A stretch of DNA of 64,000 nucleotides, from positions 150,300 to 214,299 of the forward strand of contig JAJFHP010000057.1 of assembly GCA_021775555.1 (NCBI GenBank). The letters are read 5' to 3'. How positions within the stretch are numbered: position 1 is the first letter of the stretch; each line of letters begins with the position of its first letter. Both the position numbers and the translations under genes were made by a program. The DNA is from Hyphomicrobiales bacterium (GTDB lineage: Bacteria; Pseudomonadota; Alphaproteobacteria; Rhizobiales; Methyloligellaceae). Below the pieces are notes generated by a model. The model did no database searches, had not been told where the DNA came from, and was given only the letters and a program-made list of their open reading frames with translations. This document shows positions 35,362-44,985 of the stretch, one piece after another.

Positions 35362-36356
35362 CCGGTATCGTCGCGCACCTGGCCTTGTGAAATGCGGCTC
35401 CGCCACCAGTCTACGGTCTTGCCCAGTCCGGACTTGAGATCAACTTCAGCTTTCCATCCGGAAACAGAATTGAGATCCCCAGGGTCAGCGATGAGCGCCC
35501 TTACTTCAGAATTCGCAGGGCGGATACGTGAGGCTTCCTCCACCACGGGCTTATTGGTCACAGTGATATCCCGGATCGTGTCGATCATTTCGGCAATTGT
35601 GACACTGCTTCCTGAACCGGCATTATATGCGCGGCCATAGTCAATTTTGTCTACAAGGCCGATCTTGAGAAAGGCGCCAACGGTATCTCCAACATAGTTG
35701 AAGTCACGCACGGTGCTGGTATCGCCGACCTTGATGGCGTCGCATGCAGAATCGAGCGCCTGCCTGATTACAGTTGCGATGACCGCCCGTTCGCTCTGGC
35801 GCGGGCCATAGGTATTGAACGGGCGCAGCGTGGTAACCGGCGTATCGAACGACAATGCATATGATTCCGCCAGCTTGTCCGCGGCAATCTTGCTCGCGGC
35901 GTAAGGCGACTGGGCGACAAGAGGATGTGTCTCGGATATCGGTACGGTCTGGGCGCTGCCATAGACTTCGCTGGTCGATGTGTGGACTACGCGGCTTGTG
36001 CCGTGATATCGCGCGGCTTCCAGGATGTTCCCCGTGCCGGTCACATTGACATCAATATGCGAAAATGGAGCCTCGTAGGAATGCGGAATAGAGATCAGTG
36101 CCGCGAGGTGAAAAACGACATCCTTGCCGTCAACCAGGCGGTTCATCAGGGAGGCGTCGCGCACGTCGCCGCGGGTAATTTTCATCTGGGAGCGGATTTC
36201 GCCATCGACGTCATCAAGCCATCCGCAGCGGTCCTGCCCGGTGTAAAGGGCAAGCGCCGTCACCTCGGCGCCAGAGCGAGCCAGCCCTTCAGCCAGATGC
36301 GAGCCGATAAAGCCGTCCGCACCGGTTACAAGCACTTTCTTGCCACTATAGGCCAT
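35349..36356 (-). CDS. legB: GDP/UDP-sugar 4,6-dehydratase, LegB type
   Basis: 335 residues from ATG 36356 (MAYSGKKVLVTGADGFIG). Extended SDR with TGADGFIGSH at 11-20, FHLAALISIPHSYEAP, HTSTSEVYG and the catalytic pair in PYAASK (Tyr152, Lys156), then RPFNTYGPRQS and RPANSEVRAL. ALYTGQDRCGWLDD and the RPxNSEV segment match Campylobacter LegB, which makes the 4-keto-6-deoxy GDP-GlcNAc used by LegC. It lies about 29 kb from the other leg genes, reversed, inside a glycosyltransferase region. It fills the only gap in that pathway. A longer upstream reading frame is unlikely, as it would overlap the divergent GT4. Confidence 0.85.
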   Translation of the reverse strand: MAYSGKKVLVTGADGFIGSHLAEGLARSGAEVTALALYTGQDRCGWLDDVDGEIRSQMKITRGDVRDASLMNRLVDGKDVVFHLAALISIPHSYEAPFSHIDVNVTGTGNILEAARYHGTSRVVHTSTSEVYGSAQTVPISETHPLVAQSPYAASKIAADKLAESYALSFDTPVTTLRPFNTYGPRQSERAVIATVIRQALDSACDAIKVGDTSTVRDFNYVGDTVGAFLKIGLVDKIDYGRAYNAGSGSSVTIAEMIDTIRDITVTNKPVVEEASRIRPANSEVRALIADPGDLNSVSGWKAEVDLKSGLGKTVDWWRSRISQGQVRDDTGYIV

Positions 36357-36451
36357 CGTAAATCCAATCGTGAACTGTATATGCATCGCATAAAGCGCAT
36401 GCCGTATCGGGTCAAGGAGTCGATTGAGCGGGCTTGTGCGAGGCAGATGCT

Positions 36452-37540
36452 GTGACACATCGCGTGACTTTCGTACTTCCTGACTTCCAGGCCGGGGGTG
36501 CACAACGTGTTTTGCTGACTTTTGCAAACGGGCTCGACCGAACTCAATTTTCACCATCCATTGTGGTGCTGGATGGACACGGGCCGTGGAAGGATAAATT
36601 TGTTTCCGGGCTGCCGGTTCGCGACCTGGAAAAAACACGTGTGCGCACAGCCTTCCCTGCGCTGGTCCGGGCGCTGCGTGCCGAGAAGCCCGAAATCATT
36701 GTATCGACAATGAACTATATGAACTTCGTGGTCCTCGCATGCAGGCCATTCTTGGCAAACAAAGCACTGATTTTTGTACGTGAAGCGAACATGCCCTGGT
36801 CAACCGTGAGTGGACACGCCGCTCGTCTGGGTTTGCGTCTGGCTTATGGCCTGCTGTACTCGCGTGCCGATCGCGTGATCTCACCAAGCAAGTTGATTGA
36901 GAGAGAACTTGTGCGGGATTTCGGCGTACCGGAACACCTCATATCGGTTTTGCGGAATCCGGTTGACGAACAATTTCTTCGCAACAGCGCAACGCGGCCC
37001 CAACGCCATCCGGGCCCAGGTCCGCGTTTTGTTGCGGTTGGCAGGCTGTTTCGTCAAAAAGGGTATGATCTTTTAATCCAGACCATGAAAGAGTATGGAG
37101 TGGAGGGCCAAGTCACGATTTTGGGTGAGGGCGTGGAGCGCCCAATGCTTGAGGAAATGATCGCCCAATCGGGTCTTGAGGAAAAAATACAACTTGCCGG
37201 TTTCAATGCTGACAGCGCTCCGTGGGTAGCGGGCGCTGATGCTCTGCTTCTGCCATCACGCTGGGAAGGGTTGCCCAATGTGGCGCTGGAGGCCCTTGCC
37301 CTTGGAACCCCGGTCATTGCCGCGCCACAGGCCGGGGGAATTGGAGAAATTGCCGGGGAGGCCGGAGCTGGCGCGGTAACTCTCGCTGAACATGGAGCGG
37401 AATTCGCCTCTGCCATGAATGCGGTGGCGGGCAACAGCCCAATGGCATTGAGGCCTTCGCTTCTACCCGCAATATTTACGAAAGCCGAAGCGATAGCGGC
37501 TTTCTCCGATCTGCAATTACAGGAGGCGGCCGCGTTGTGA
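36452..37540 (+). CDS. Glycosyltransferase family 4 protein
   Basis: About 362 residues from GTG 36452, preceded by GAGG; a TTG at 36434 would add six residues. FVLPDFQAGGAQRVLL is the acceptor-domain glycine-rich start. FVAVGRLFRQKGYDLLI opens the donor domain, and LLPSRWEGLPNVALEALALGTPVIA is the GT4 E-x7-E region. Divergent from legB across 95 bp. Its stop overlaps the next start as GTGA. Confidence 0.87.
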   Translation: MTHRVTFVLPDFQAGGAQRVLLTFANGLDRTQFSPSIVVLDGHGPWKDKFVSGLPVRDLEKTRVRTAFPALVRALRAEKPEIIVSTMNYMNFVVLACRPFLANKALIFVREANMPWSTVSGHAARLGLRLAYGLLYSRADRVISPSKLIERELVRDFGVPEHLISVLRNPVDEQFLRNSATRPQRHPGPGPRFVAVGRLFRQKGYDLLIQTMKEYGVEGQVTILGEGVERPMLEEMIAQSGLEEKIQLAGFNADSAPWVAGADALLLPSRWEGLPNVALEALALGTPVIAAPQAGGIGEIAGEAGAGAVTLAEHGAEFASAMNAVAGNSPMALRPSLLPAIFTKAEAIAAFSDLQLQEAAAL

Positions 37541-38427
37541 AAAGGCTGATGACGAAACTCGGGGCTATGCTCGATCTGACGCCACGCGAAACATGGCGGC
37601 TGGCCCGTGGGCGGCTTCCACTGGTGCCAAAGGGGCCAGGCTGGACGGCAAATGATCTGCTCAATTCGGTAAAGCACCGTCATGGCATCCGGTTTGCCGA
37701 ACTTCTTATGCGGCAGGAGGCGATACTGACGCGCGAAGTGGGATGGGAACCGCTCAATTTCGAGGATGCAAATGTCGTCGAGATTGGCTGCGGTCCGCTC
37801 GCCGGCTATGGGCCGCTGGCAATTTTTCGCGGAGCCAGGAGCTTTGTCAGCGCCGAGCCGGAATGGGACGCAGATCTATTTCGAGATGCTTCAGTCGCAG
37901 AGCGTTATTTCCGCGTCATGCACGCTGATCTGAGGGCACTTTATGGACCTCGTATGAGCTTCGATGAATTTTACAATGCGCTGATGGACCGAATTGAGGT
38001 CTATCCAGTCGGGTTTGAAGCTGCTGAATTTGAGACTAGGCCGGACATTGTCCTGTCTCAGTCTTGCCTGGAGCATGTCTTCCCGCTTGAGGGAACGGTT
38101 CGCCATCTGGCAAAGATCCAGAAACCGGACACGTGGTTTCTTCATCTGGTTGATTTTGGCAATCACCGCTTGTCGCATAACCCGTTTGACGGTCTCTATG
38201 AACGGCCTCCAGAGGACTATATTGCGGAACGCGGCAAGGCGATGAACATGCTGCGTGTCAGCGATGTTCAGGAGCTGCTTGAAGCAAGCAACATTCGCGC
38301 GCATGTGGTCCCAAGCAGGGTGATCAGGGAAAGTTTTAGAGGGCGCATCCATCCATGGTGGAGCGGACGCTATGACGATGCGGCCCTGTACACACAATTG
38401 GCGATTGTTGCCGGGCCTGCTGTTTGA
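37537..38427 (+). CDS. SAM-dependent methyltransferase-like protein
   Basis: 296 residues from GTG 37537. NVVEIGCGPLAGYGPLA (about residues 78-94) is the glycine-rich SAM-binding motif I. LSQSCLEHVFPLEGTVRHL follows as the motif IV/V region typical of class I methyltransferases acting on sugars. Embedded between two GT4 genes with 4-base overlaps, so it probably modifies the same glycan. Target unknown. Confidence 0.75.
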   Translation: MKRLMTKLGAMLDLTPRETWRLARGRLPLVPKGPGWTANDLLNSVKHRHGIRFAELLMRQEAILTREVGWEPLNFEDANVVEIGCGPLAGYGPLAIFRGARSFVSAEPEWDADLFRDASVAERYFRVMHADLRALYGPRMSFDEFYNALMDRIEVYPVGFEAAEFETRPDIVLSQSCLEHVFPLEGTVRHLAKIQKPDTWFLHLVDFGNHRLSHNPFDGLYERPPEDYIAERGKAMNMLRVSDVQELLEASNIRAHVVPSRVIRESFRGRIHPWWSGRYDDAALYTQLAIVAGPAV

Positions 38428-39494
38428 CCCGCATTCTGCACATCATTACCGGACTTGAGACAGGCGGAGCCGAGGCGATGCTTGTCCGGCTTGCGGCCGG
38501 GCTCAGCGCGCGAGGCATGGAACAGCAGGTTGTCAGCCTGAGGCGTGGGGGGCCTAACGCCGACGCCCTGAAAGCGGCTGGAATATCCGTGAGCGAACTG
38601 GATTGCAGTATCGCGCGCGCCCAATTTGAGCTGATGCGCGTAGTCCATCGTTTCAGACCAACAATTCTTCAGGGGTGGATGTATCACGGCAATATTGCCG
38701 CGGCGGTCACGCAGCGCATTACACCCGGGCGGGCAAAGCGCGCCCTGTACTGGAATATCCGCGCCTCGAACGTCCATGATGAAAGATACGCCCGTATCAT
38801 CCGCTGGAATGCGCGACTGTCATCAATGCCTGATCTTGTTATCGCGAACTCGCAGGCGGGGATGGATTTTCATTTGGCTTCCGGGTTTCGTCCGCGCCGG
38901 CAAATGGTGATCGCGAATGGGATTGAGACCGACAAATATTGTCCCGATGTTGCACGGCGTTCCTCCATGCGTCAGGAGTTGGGATTTGCCGACAGTGATG
39001 TGGTGGTTACCAGTGTTGCCCGGGTCAACCCGATGAAAGATTTCGATACATTACTTACTGCCCTGAGAGCATTGCGTGGCGTCAAGGGGCTGCTGGTGGG
39101 TCTGGGGACGGACCAGCTGGAAATACCTGAGAATGTTACGGCGCTGGGGCTGCGTGACGACGTGCCGGAACTCCATTTGGCCGCCGACATCATCGTCTCC
39201 AGCTCTGCCTATGGAGAAGGGTTTTCCAATGCCGTTGCCGAGGGAATGAGCAGTGGTCTTGTGCCGGTTGCGACAGATGTGGGCGACAGCGCCAATATCA
39301 TTGGCGATACTGGCTCGGTTGTCAGGCCTGGTGACCCGGTGGCGCTGGCGCAAGCCATCGAAGCAATCGCCAGTCTTCCCCACAGCACCATCAAGGAGCG
39401 GGGGCTTCAGGCCCGTCAGCGCATCGTCGACAATTTTGCGCTTGCCAGGGCTTTGCAAAGATTTGCAGACATATATGAGGACACCAGCGTTTGA
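38424..39494 (+). CDS. Glycosyltransferase family 4 protein
   Basis: 356 residues starting at TTG 38424 (TTGA overlap); the family opening ILHIITGLETGGAEAML begins at once, which supports this unusual start. Donor domain: SVARVNPMKDFDTLL, LGLRDDVPELHLAADIIVSSS, then GEGFSNAVAEGMSSGLVPVATDVGD with the E-x7-E motif. Third GT4 in this stretch; it presumably adds one sugar of the repeat unit. Confidence 0.87.
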   Translation: MTRILHIITGLETGGAEAMLVRLAAGLSARGMEQQVVSLRRGGPNADALKAAGISVSELDCSIARAQFELMRVVHRFRPTILQGWMYHGNIAAAVTQRITPGRAKRALYWNIRASNVHDERYARIIRWNARLSSMPDLVIANSQAGMDFHLASGFRPRRQMVIANGIETDKYCPDVARRSSMRQELGFADSDVVVTSVARVNPMKDFDTLLTALRALRGVKGLLVGLGTDQLEIPENVTALGLRDDVPELHLAADIIVSSSAYGEGFSNAVAEGMSSGLVPVATDVGDSANIIGDTGSVVRPGDPVALAQAIEAIASLPHSTIKERGLQARQRIVDNFALARALQRFADIYEDTSV

Positions 39495-40639
39495 GTTCTC
39501 CTGATCGTTTGAAGCTGTTCATTCGCTCACGGTTGCTGGCCGCAAAGCGCCGGTGGGCCATTTACCGGCATGGCGAATTCGACCCCTATCCGGCGCGTCC
39601 GGATGGTTTGCGTTTCAGTCCCAGCCAACACACCCAGGCTGTTGTCTGCACAATGGAAGCGCAGCTTGACTGGAATGAAACTCACCCAGGTGATGTCAAA
39701 ATCTGGCAGAAAACGGCGCGGGAGCGCTTGCGATATCTTCTGGGTATCAGCGAGACAGTTTCGCCGCCAACGGTTCTTTCAAGATCAGAGATGCCGATTG
39801 CCGAGGGCTATACACGCCAGCGGATCTATATGCGCTTCGGAGAGAATTGCGACGCCCCGGTGGATATTGTTCGCCGCGAGGATGTGCGTTCGATCAATGC
39901 CGGGCCAACACCCGTCATCATCTGTATGCAAGGAACAAATTCCGGCGCGCATCTCAATCTTGGTGAGGTGCGGATGCCTGCCGACGTGCACAAGGTCGCC
40001 AGCGGCAGCGCGCTGGCTCTTCAGGCAGCAGATAATGGCTATATAGCCGTCTCATTCGAGCGCGCCTGTTTCGGCGAGCGCCGTGAATTGCACCTGGCGA
40101 AAAAGTCTGAGAGTCCCACGGTTGATGCCGCCTTTCACGCTCTTATGCTCGGAGAGACATTGTTGGGACAAACGGTGGCCGAACTGGAAGCGCTTCGACA
40201 GTGGATTGCCTCGGAACTTGCACCGGGCGCACCAATTTATATAGCTGGTTATTCCGCTGCGGGAACTGCCGCTATCGCCGCATCTGCGGCATGCCCTCAA
40301 TTTTCCGGTATTGCAGTTGGTGGCTGTGTGGGCATGTTTCGCGATACTCTTCTGACAAGGGGAGCAAGCGGTTACAACGATATCCCAGATATATTTCAAT
40401 GGTTCGAATTCGATGCGTTTCTGGCGCTCATAGCCCCTCGTCCCTGTCTCGTTATCGCGGGTGAAAAGGATCATATCTGGCCCTTTTCACTGGGAGAACC
40501 TGTTGTTGCCTCTGCGCGCCGGGCCTGGAAAGAGTTGAATGCAGAGCACCAGCTCAAACTGGTGCGGGCACCGCACGGGCATACCTACTATCCTGAACTC
40601 ATGTGGGCGGCCTTAAATCAGCTAATCTCAGTCGATTGA
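39491..40639 (+). CDS. Alpha/beta-hydrolase, acetylesterase-like
   Basis: 382 residues from TTG 39491 (TTGA overlap). The nucleophile elbow is YIAGYSAAGTAAIAA, with serine in G-Y-S-A-A-G near residue 255. IAPRPCLVIAGEKDHIWPFS supplies the aspartate and APHGHTYYPELM the histidine. The fold resembles bacterial acetylxylan-esterase/dienelactone-hydrolase-type enzymes. No signal peptide is seen, so it is probably cytoplasmic or a deacylase of a precursor. It overlaps the converging membrane gene by 12 bases. Confidence 0.75.
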   Translation: MSSPDRLKLFIRSRLLAAKRRWAIYRHGEFDPYPARPDGLRFSPSQHTQAVVCTMEAQLDWNETHPGDVKIWQKTARERLRYLLGISETVSPPTVLSRSEMPIAEGYTRQRIYMRFGENCDAPVDIVRREDVRSINAGPTPVIICMQGTNSGAHLNLGEVRMPADVHKVASGSALALQAADNGYIAVSFERACFGERRELHLAKKSESPTVDAAFHALMLGETLLGQTVAELEALRQWIASELAPGAPIYIAGYSAAGTAAIAASAACPQFSGIAVGGCVGMFRDTLLTRGASGYNDIPDIFQWFEFDAFLALIAPRPCLVIAGEKDHIWPFSLGEPVVASARRAWKELNAEHQLKLVRAPHGHTYYPELMWAALNQLISVD

Positions 40640-42421
40640 TCCGGTTCGATGATGCATTGACGTCGCGGTGCCAACTCGTTTGCCGGGGCCGGGCCGTTTC
40701 ACACAAAAACCAACAAGTGATCCTGCCGGAGGTAATTCACCCGACCAGGAGAAGTAGATCGGCTGGCCAACAGATCCTTCTTCGAGACGGGTAGCCCAGA
40801 CAAGAGCATGTCCTGCAGGCAGTCGGAGCTCCTCTTTACTGTGCACCCGCCTGTGAAATCGTGACCCGAAATGGTCAGCCCGCACGCTCAGAGGATAAAG
40901 GCTTTCCTCTCCGGTTCTGACCAGCGGTAATACAGGCGTGCCCCGACCCGGGCGAACAACAATAGCCTCAAATCCCGGCTCGCAAACTGGCGGTTTGTAT
41001 CCGGCTAGAGTTGTGTTCGGATGTATAGCTGCGAACAGAGCCACCGGAAGAAAAAGCGCTGCCATGCCTAATCCAGCCAACAGGGTGATGTCTTGCTCAT
41101 TTGCGGTATTGTTTTGGGGAATTGCTCCTGCCCAGGAAGCGAACCGGTCGCAAATCGATAAGAAACCAAGACCGACGAAGAGGGCATCAACACCCATACT
41201 GGCCGCGAAAGTACGGTTAGATTCATCAACGATGATGAACGGACTGGAAATAAGAATGCCAGCCTGCATCCAGAGAAGCAGTGCATATCGAGGCTCTCGC
41301 CAATTCCTGACCGCGCGCCAAACCCCGAAGATCCAGGGCATGAGGAGTCCGGCCAGCCGCAGCGGTTTGAAGTCAGCCGCAAAGCGGAAAAGGTCATCGA
41401 GATAGTTAGCGATGCCCTTGAGATAACCCAGAACAAACAAATGTGGCCTGGTCAAAATGCTTTCGATCGCTACTTCATAAACCCGGTCTGTTACGGTTCG
41501 TCCGCCGTCGTTCTGACTAAATAATTCCGGGTGATCAATTGTAACTTGTAGCCAGGATTTTCCACCCACTGCGAGCCCGTATAACGAATATGAAAAGTTG
41601 GAATGTGTGGAACCTAAAGTCCCTCCGGCGATTACGGTCGGCGTGGTCGTGAACCCGATAGCGATCATTGCCACGGCGATGCCAAGGGCGACAATCACAA
41701 GACGCTTCTGGATGGTCTCGTCAGAATAAAAGTAATACCAGCCGAGCAACGCCGGCAGGACAAACATTGGTCCGGGGCGAGAGCTAACTGCGCCAGCCAT
41801 GAGTGCGATGCCGAAGAGAAAGACCGGTAGCCGTGGCGCTTCCGCGCATCGCCACAGCAAGGCCATTGCGAGTATGCCAAGAAGCAGGCTAATATTTTCA
41901 GTCATGACGAGGCCCGCACATAAGGCCGCGGCAAACATGTACAGGACCGCGTAAGCCGATAGCGCGGCTGGACCGTTCAAGTTGCGGCTCACTTCACGGG
42001 TAAATAGGACAGCGCCCGCCCCCACACATATTGCCTGGAGCAATAGTGCCAGTTGAAGCCGGTTCCCGGTCATCCAGAGCAGATCGGTAAAAAAGGCGAT
42101 GTAGAAGGGGCGCTTGCCGCAATGATCAGGGCTCGGCATTCTCTGCAGATATGTTTCACTACAATGAAAATACTCGGTAGCATCCGCCCAGGGGAGAAAA
42201 CCCGCTAACGCGTTCCCATGGCTGTGCGCGCTGAACCAGTATTCAAGAACAGGAAGGGCAAAGGCTGCCAGCCCAAGCAGAAGCCAGATCTGAATGGGTA
42301 ACGAGACAAACGTTTGCACCGCGTGGCGAAGAGGCGAACCCGCAGGCAGTCGGGTGGTATACGCCCAGATAAGGGCGAAAGTTACCAGGCAGCTCGATAT
42401 GATCAGACCGGAAAGAGGCAC
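40628..42421 (-). CDS. Polytopic membrane protein, GT-C-like
   Basis: 597 residues from GTG 42421. About ten hydrophobic segments occupy residues 1-470, and a soluble tail follows. Between the first helices lies DATEYFHCSETYLQRM, a loop where GT-C enzymes carry their acidic catalytic residues, and HCGKRPFYIAFFTDLLW. This suggests a polyprenyl-phosphate-sugar-dependent glycosyltransferase acting in the periplasm, or a polymer-handling protein. The family is not identified with certainty. Confidence 0.6.
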   Translation of the reverse strand: MPLSGLIISSCLVTFALIWAYTTRLPAGSPLRHAVQTFVSLPIQIWLLLGLAAFALPVLEYWFSAHSHGNALAGFLPWADATEYFHCSETYLQRMPSPDHCGKRPFYIAFFTDLLWMTGNRLQLALLLQAICVGAGAVLFTREVSRNLNGPAALSAYAVLYMFAAALCAGLVMTENISLLLGILAMALLWRCAEAPRLPVFLFGIALMAGAVSSRPGPMFVLPALLGWYYFYSDETIQKRLVIVALGIAVAMIAIGFTTTPTVIAGGTLGSTHSNFSYSLYGLAVGGKSWLQVTIDHPELFSQNDGGRTVTDRVYEVAIESILTRPHLFVLGYLKGIANYLDDLFRFAADFKPLRLAGLLMPWIFGVWRAVRNWREPRYALLLWMQAGILISSPFIIVDESNRTFAASMGVDALFVGLGFLSICDRFASWAGAIPQNNTANEQDITLLAGLGMAALFLPVALFAAIHPNTTLAGYKPPVCEPGFEAIVVRPGRGTPVLPLVRTGEESLYPLSVRADHFGSRFHRRVHSKEELRLPAGHALVWATRLEEGSVGQPIYFSWSGELPPAGSLVGFCVKRPGPGKRVGTATSMHHRTGSID

Positions 42422-42533
42422 GAATTATTTCTCTTGCTCCCGCAAAATCCAAACCGGAAAGTTTTATCCGGGCGGATAGCTAATTCATAACCCGGTTCAA
42501 AGCAATTACCACTGCAGCGGGTTGGCGTGATGC

Positions 42534-43991
42534 CTAGTCTTCTGATGACCTTTGATAATCATCTTCCAGCCGGACGATATCATCCTCCGCCAGATAGTTC
42601 CCGGTCTGTACTTCAATGAGCCGCAATGGTGTTTGGCCGGGGTTTTCCAGCCGATGGACTGCTTTTAGAGGGATATAGAGCGATTGGTCCTCTTCAAGGA
42701 TCATGGTTTCATCATCCCGCTGGATTTTGGCTTGTCCTTCCACGACGACCCAATGCTCCGCGCGATGGTTGTGATATTGGCTGGACAGCCGTTGTCCCGG
42801 TTTGACGACAATTTCCTTCACCAAGTATCGCTGCCCTGAAATCAGCGTGCGGTAACTGCCCCAGGGGCGGTAAACGGTTGCATGCGCATCGGCTTCCTCG
42901 CGACCGTTCGCCCTCAGGTCCTGAACCAGGCGCTTCAGATCGCCCTGGTTCTCCAAGGGGGCGACAAGCACCACGTCCTGGGTGGCGGCGACACAGATAT
43001 CTTCAATACCTGTGGCCGCAAGGAGCTGTTCTTCGGAGTAGAGGTAATTGTTCTTCGAGCCAGATGTCACCACGTCGCCGATCGTAACATTGCCTTCCTT
43101 GTCCTTTGAGCCAGCGTTCCACAGGGCCGAATATGATCCAAGGTCCGACCAGTCGAATGTCACTGGTGCAATGGCAGCACGCCCGGTTCGCTCCATCAGG
43201 GCATTGTCAATTGATATGTCCTTCGCCGCGCTGAAGGCCTCTTCATCCAGTCGCAGAAAATCAAGGTCTTTGCGGGCGCGTGAGACTGCATCACGGCAAT
43301 GCGCCACAAGGTCCGGTTCAAACTGTTCCATTTCCTCCAGCAACTGGCGTGCAGGAAGCAGGAACAGGCCTGCATTCCAGAAATAGGACCCGTCAGTGAC
43401 ATAGCGTTTTGCGGTCTCAAGATCCGGTTTCTCGACAAACCGCTTCACCAACCGGCATCCCGGAGCACCGTCGACCGGTTCATCGCCCGTCACATATCCA
43501 AAACCGGTTTCAGGAATGGTTGGTGTCACGCCAAAGCAGACAAAATACCCGGCGCGCGCCGCCGGAACGGCTTGGTCAACCGATTCCAGAAATGCCGATG
43601 CCGGTGAGATTGCGTGGTCCGATGGCAAGACAAGAAGCAGTGGATCCTTCTCGCGCTCAACTGCGAGCAATGCAGCGCTGACGATTGCAGGAGCCGTGTT
43701 GCGCGGGCATGGCTCAAGTACTACCAGTCCCGGTTTTAGCCCGGCGTCACGCAGCTCCTCAGCAACCAGGAAACGGTGATCCTTGTTGCAAACGTAAATC
43801 GGTTTCGCGAAGTCCTCTCGGGCATCTATCCGCCGGGCAGTTTGCACCAGCAGGCTTTCACCGCTGCCTATAGAAAGAAACTGCTTCGGGCGGCTGTGGC
43901 GCGACAACGGCCACAACCTGGTGCCAGAACCGCCCGAGAGGATTATTGGCTGTACTGAAATCTCAACGCACTCCCCTGGCAATGATAGCAT
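42534..43991 (-). CDS. manC: Mannose-1-P guanylyltransferase / mannose-6-P isomerase
   Basis: 485 residues from ATG 43991. The nucleotidyltransferase domain opens with ILSGGSGTRLWPLSRHSRPKQF (motif shown in part; about residues 17-38) and contains VEKPDLETAKRYV. The C-terminal cupin (about 370-480) has RPWGSYRTL, KPGQRLSSQYHNHRAEHWVV and the metal-binding histidines. It makes GDP-mannose, the substrate of the adjacent gmd and fcl. Length is normal for bifunctional ManC/CpsB/AlgA enzymes. Confidence 0.93.
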   Translation of the reverse strand: MLSLPGECVEISVQPIILSGGSGTRLWPLSRHSRPKQFLSIGSGESLLVQTARRIDAREDFAKPIYVCNKDHRFLVAEELRDAGLKPGLVVLEPCPRNTAPAIVSAALLAVEREKDPLLLVLPSDHAISPASAFLESVDQAVPAARAGYFVCFGVTPTIPETGFGYVTGDEPVDGAPGCRLVKRFVEKPDLETAKRYVTDGSYFWNAGLFLLPARQLLEEMEQFEPDLVAHCRDAVSRARKDLDFLRLDEEAFSAAKDISIDNALMERTGRAAIAPVTFDWSDLGSYSALWNAGSKDKEGNVTIGDVVTSGSKNNYLYSEEQLLAATGIEDICVAATQDVVLVAPLENQGDLKRLVQDLRANGREEADAHATVYRPWGSYRTLISGQRYLVKEIVVKPGQRLSSQYHNHRAEHWVVVEGQAKIQRDDETMILEEDQSLYIPLKAVHRLENPGQTPLRLIEVQTGNYLAEDDIVRLEDDYQRSSED

Positions 43992-44013
43992 GCCGGACTA
44001 TACGGCCAGGTTG

Positions 44014-44985
44014 CTAGCTGCTCACCATGGTGTTTTTCAGGAACCACTCATAAGTTGATCTGACCCCATCCTCCAAATTGATTTTTGGACGCCAGCCAAG
44101 ATTCATCAACCGGGTCACATCGCAAAGCTTGCGCGGTGTGCCGTCCGGTTTCGAAGTATCGGTGCCAATATCTCCCTCGAATCCGACCACGTTCGAGATA
44201 AGGGTCGCCAGGTCGAGGATCGATATTTCCTCACCCGTCCCGACATTCAGCATTTGGCCGTCGTCATAATTTTCCATCAGCCAGAGCGCAGCGTCGGCCA
44301 GATCGTCACAATGCATGAATTCGCGCAACGGCGCGCCGGTGCCCCAGATTGTGACTGCTTCCGCGCCATCGACCTTTGCTTCGTGGAAACGCCGTATAAG
44401 TGCGGGCAAGACGTGGCTGGTCTCAGGATTAAAATTATCCTGCGGGCCGTAAAGGTTGGTGGGCATGATGGAGATGCCGTTAAAGCCATATTGAGTGCGG
44501 TAGGCATCTATCATCTCGAGCCCGGCGATCTTGGCCACGGCGTATGCTGAGTTGGTCGGCTCCAGCGGGCCGGTCATCAGATAGTCTTCGCGGATCGGTT
44601 GGGGAGCGTCTCTTGGGTAAATACATGTTGAGCCAAGAAACAGGAGTTTGTCGGCGCCATGGCGCCGGGCCGCGTCGATGACGTTGAGCTGAATGAGAAG
44701 ATTGTCTCGAATAAAATCGCCGCGGTAGGTGTCATTCGCGAGAATGCCACCAACCTTCGCCGCGGCCAGAAATATGAACTCGGGCTTTTCGGCTTCGAAA
44801 AATGCGTCGACAGAACCAGCGTCGCGAAGGTCGAGTTCCTTGCTGGTGCGCGCGATAAGGTTGCCGTAACCGGAGCCTTCAAGTTTCCTGACGATCGCCG
44901 ATCCAACCAGACCACGATGCCCGGCAACGTATATTCTGCTATCGGGTGCAGGGGCTGCCGGGGTGACGCTTGCACCCTCAGACAC
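44014..44985 (-). CDS. fcl: GDP-L-fucose synthase
   Basis: About 323 residues from GTG 44985, chosen because AGGAGG lies 8 bases upstream; this start overlaps the gmd stop by 8 bases. A longer frame from 45024 is possible. Motifs: [45 protein letters not shown] and [13 protein letters not shown] with the catalytic Tyr/Lys. It epimerises and reduces GDP-4-keto-6-deoxymannose to GDP-L-fucose with NADPH. Confidence 0.93.
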   Translation of the reverse strand: MSEGASVTPAAPAPDSRIYVAGHRGLVGSAIVRKLEGSGYGNLIARTSKELDLRDAGSVDAFFEAEKPEFIFLAAAKVGGILANDTYRGDFIRDNLLIQLNVIDAARRHGADKLLFLGSTCIYPRDAPQPIREDYLMTGPLEPTNSAYAVAKIAGLEMIDAYRTQYGFNGISIMPTNLYGPQDNFNPETSHVLPALIRRFHEAKVDGAEAVTIWGTGAPLREFMHCDDLADAALWLMENYDDGQMLNVGTGEEISILDLATLISNVVGFEGDIGTDTSKPDGTPRKLCDVTRLMNLGWRPKINLEDGVRSTYEWFLKNTMVSS

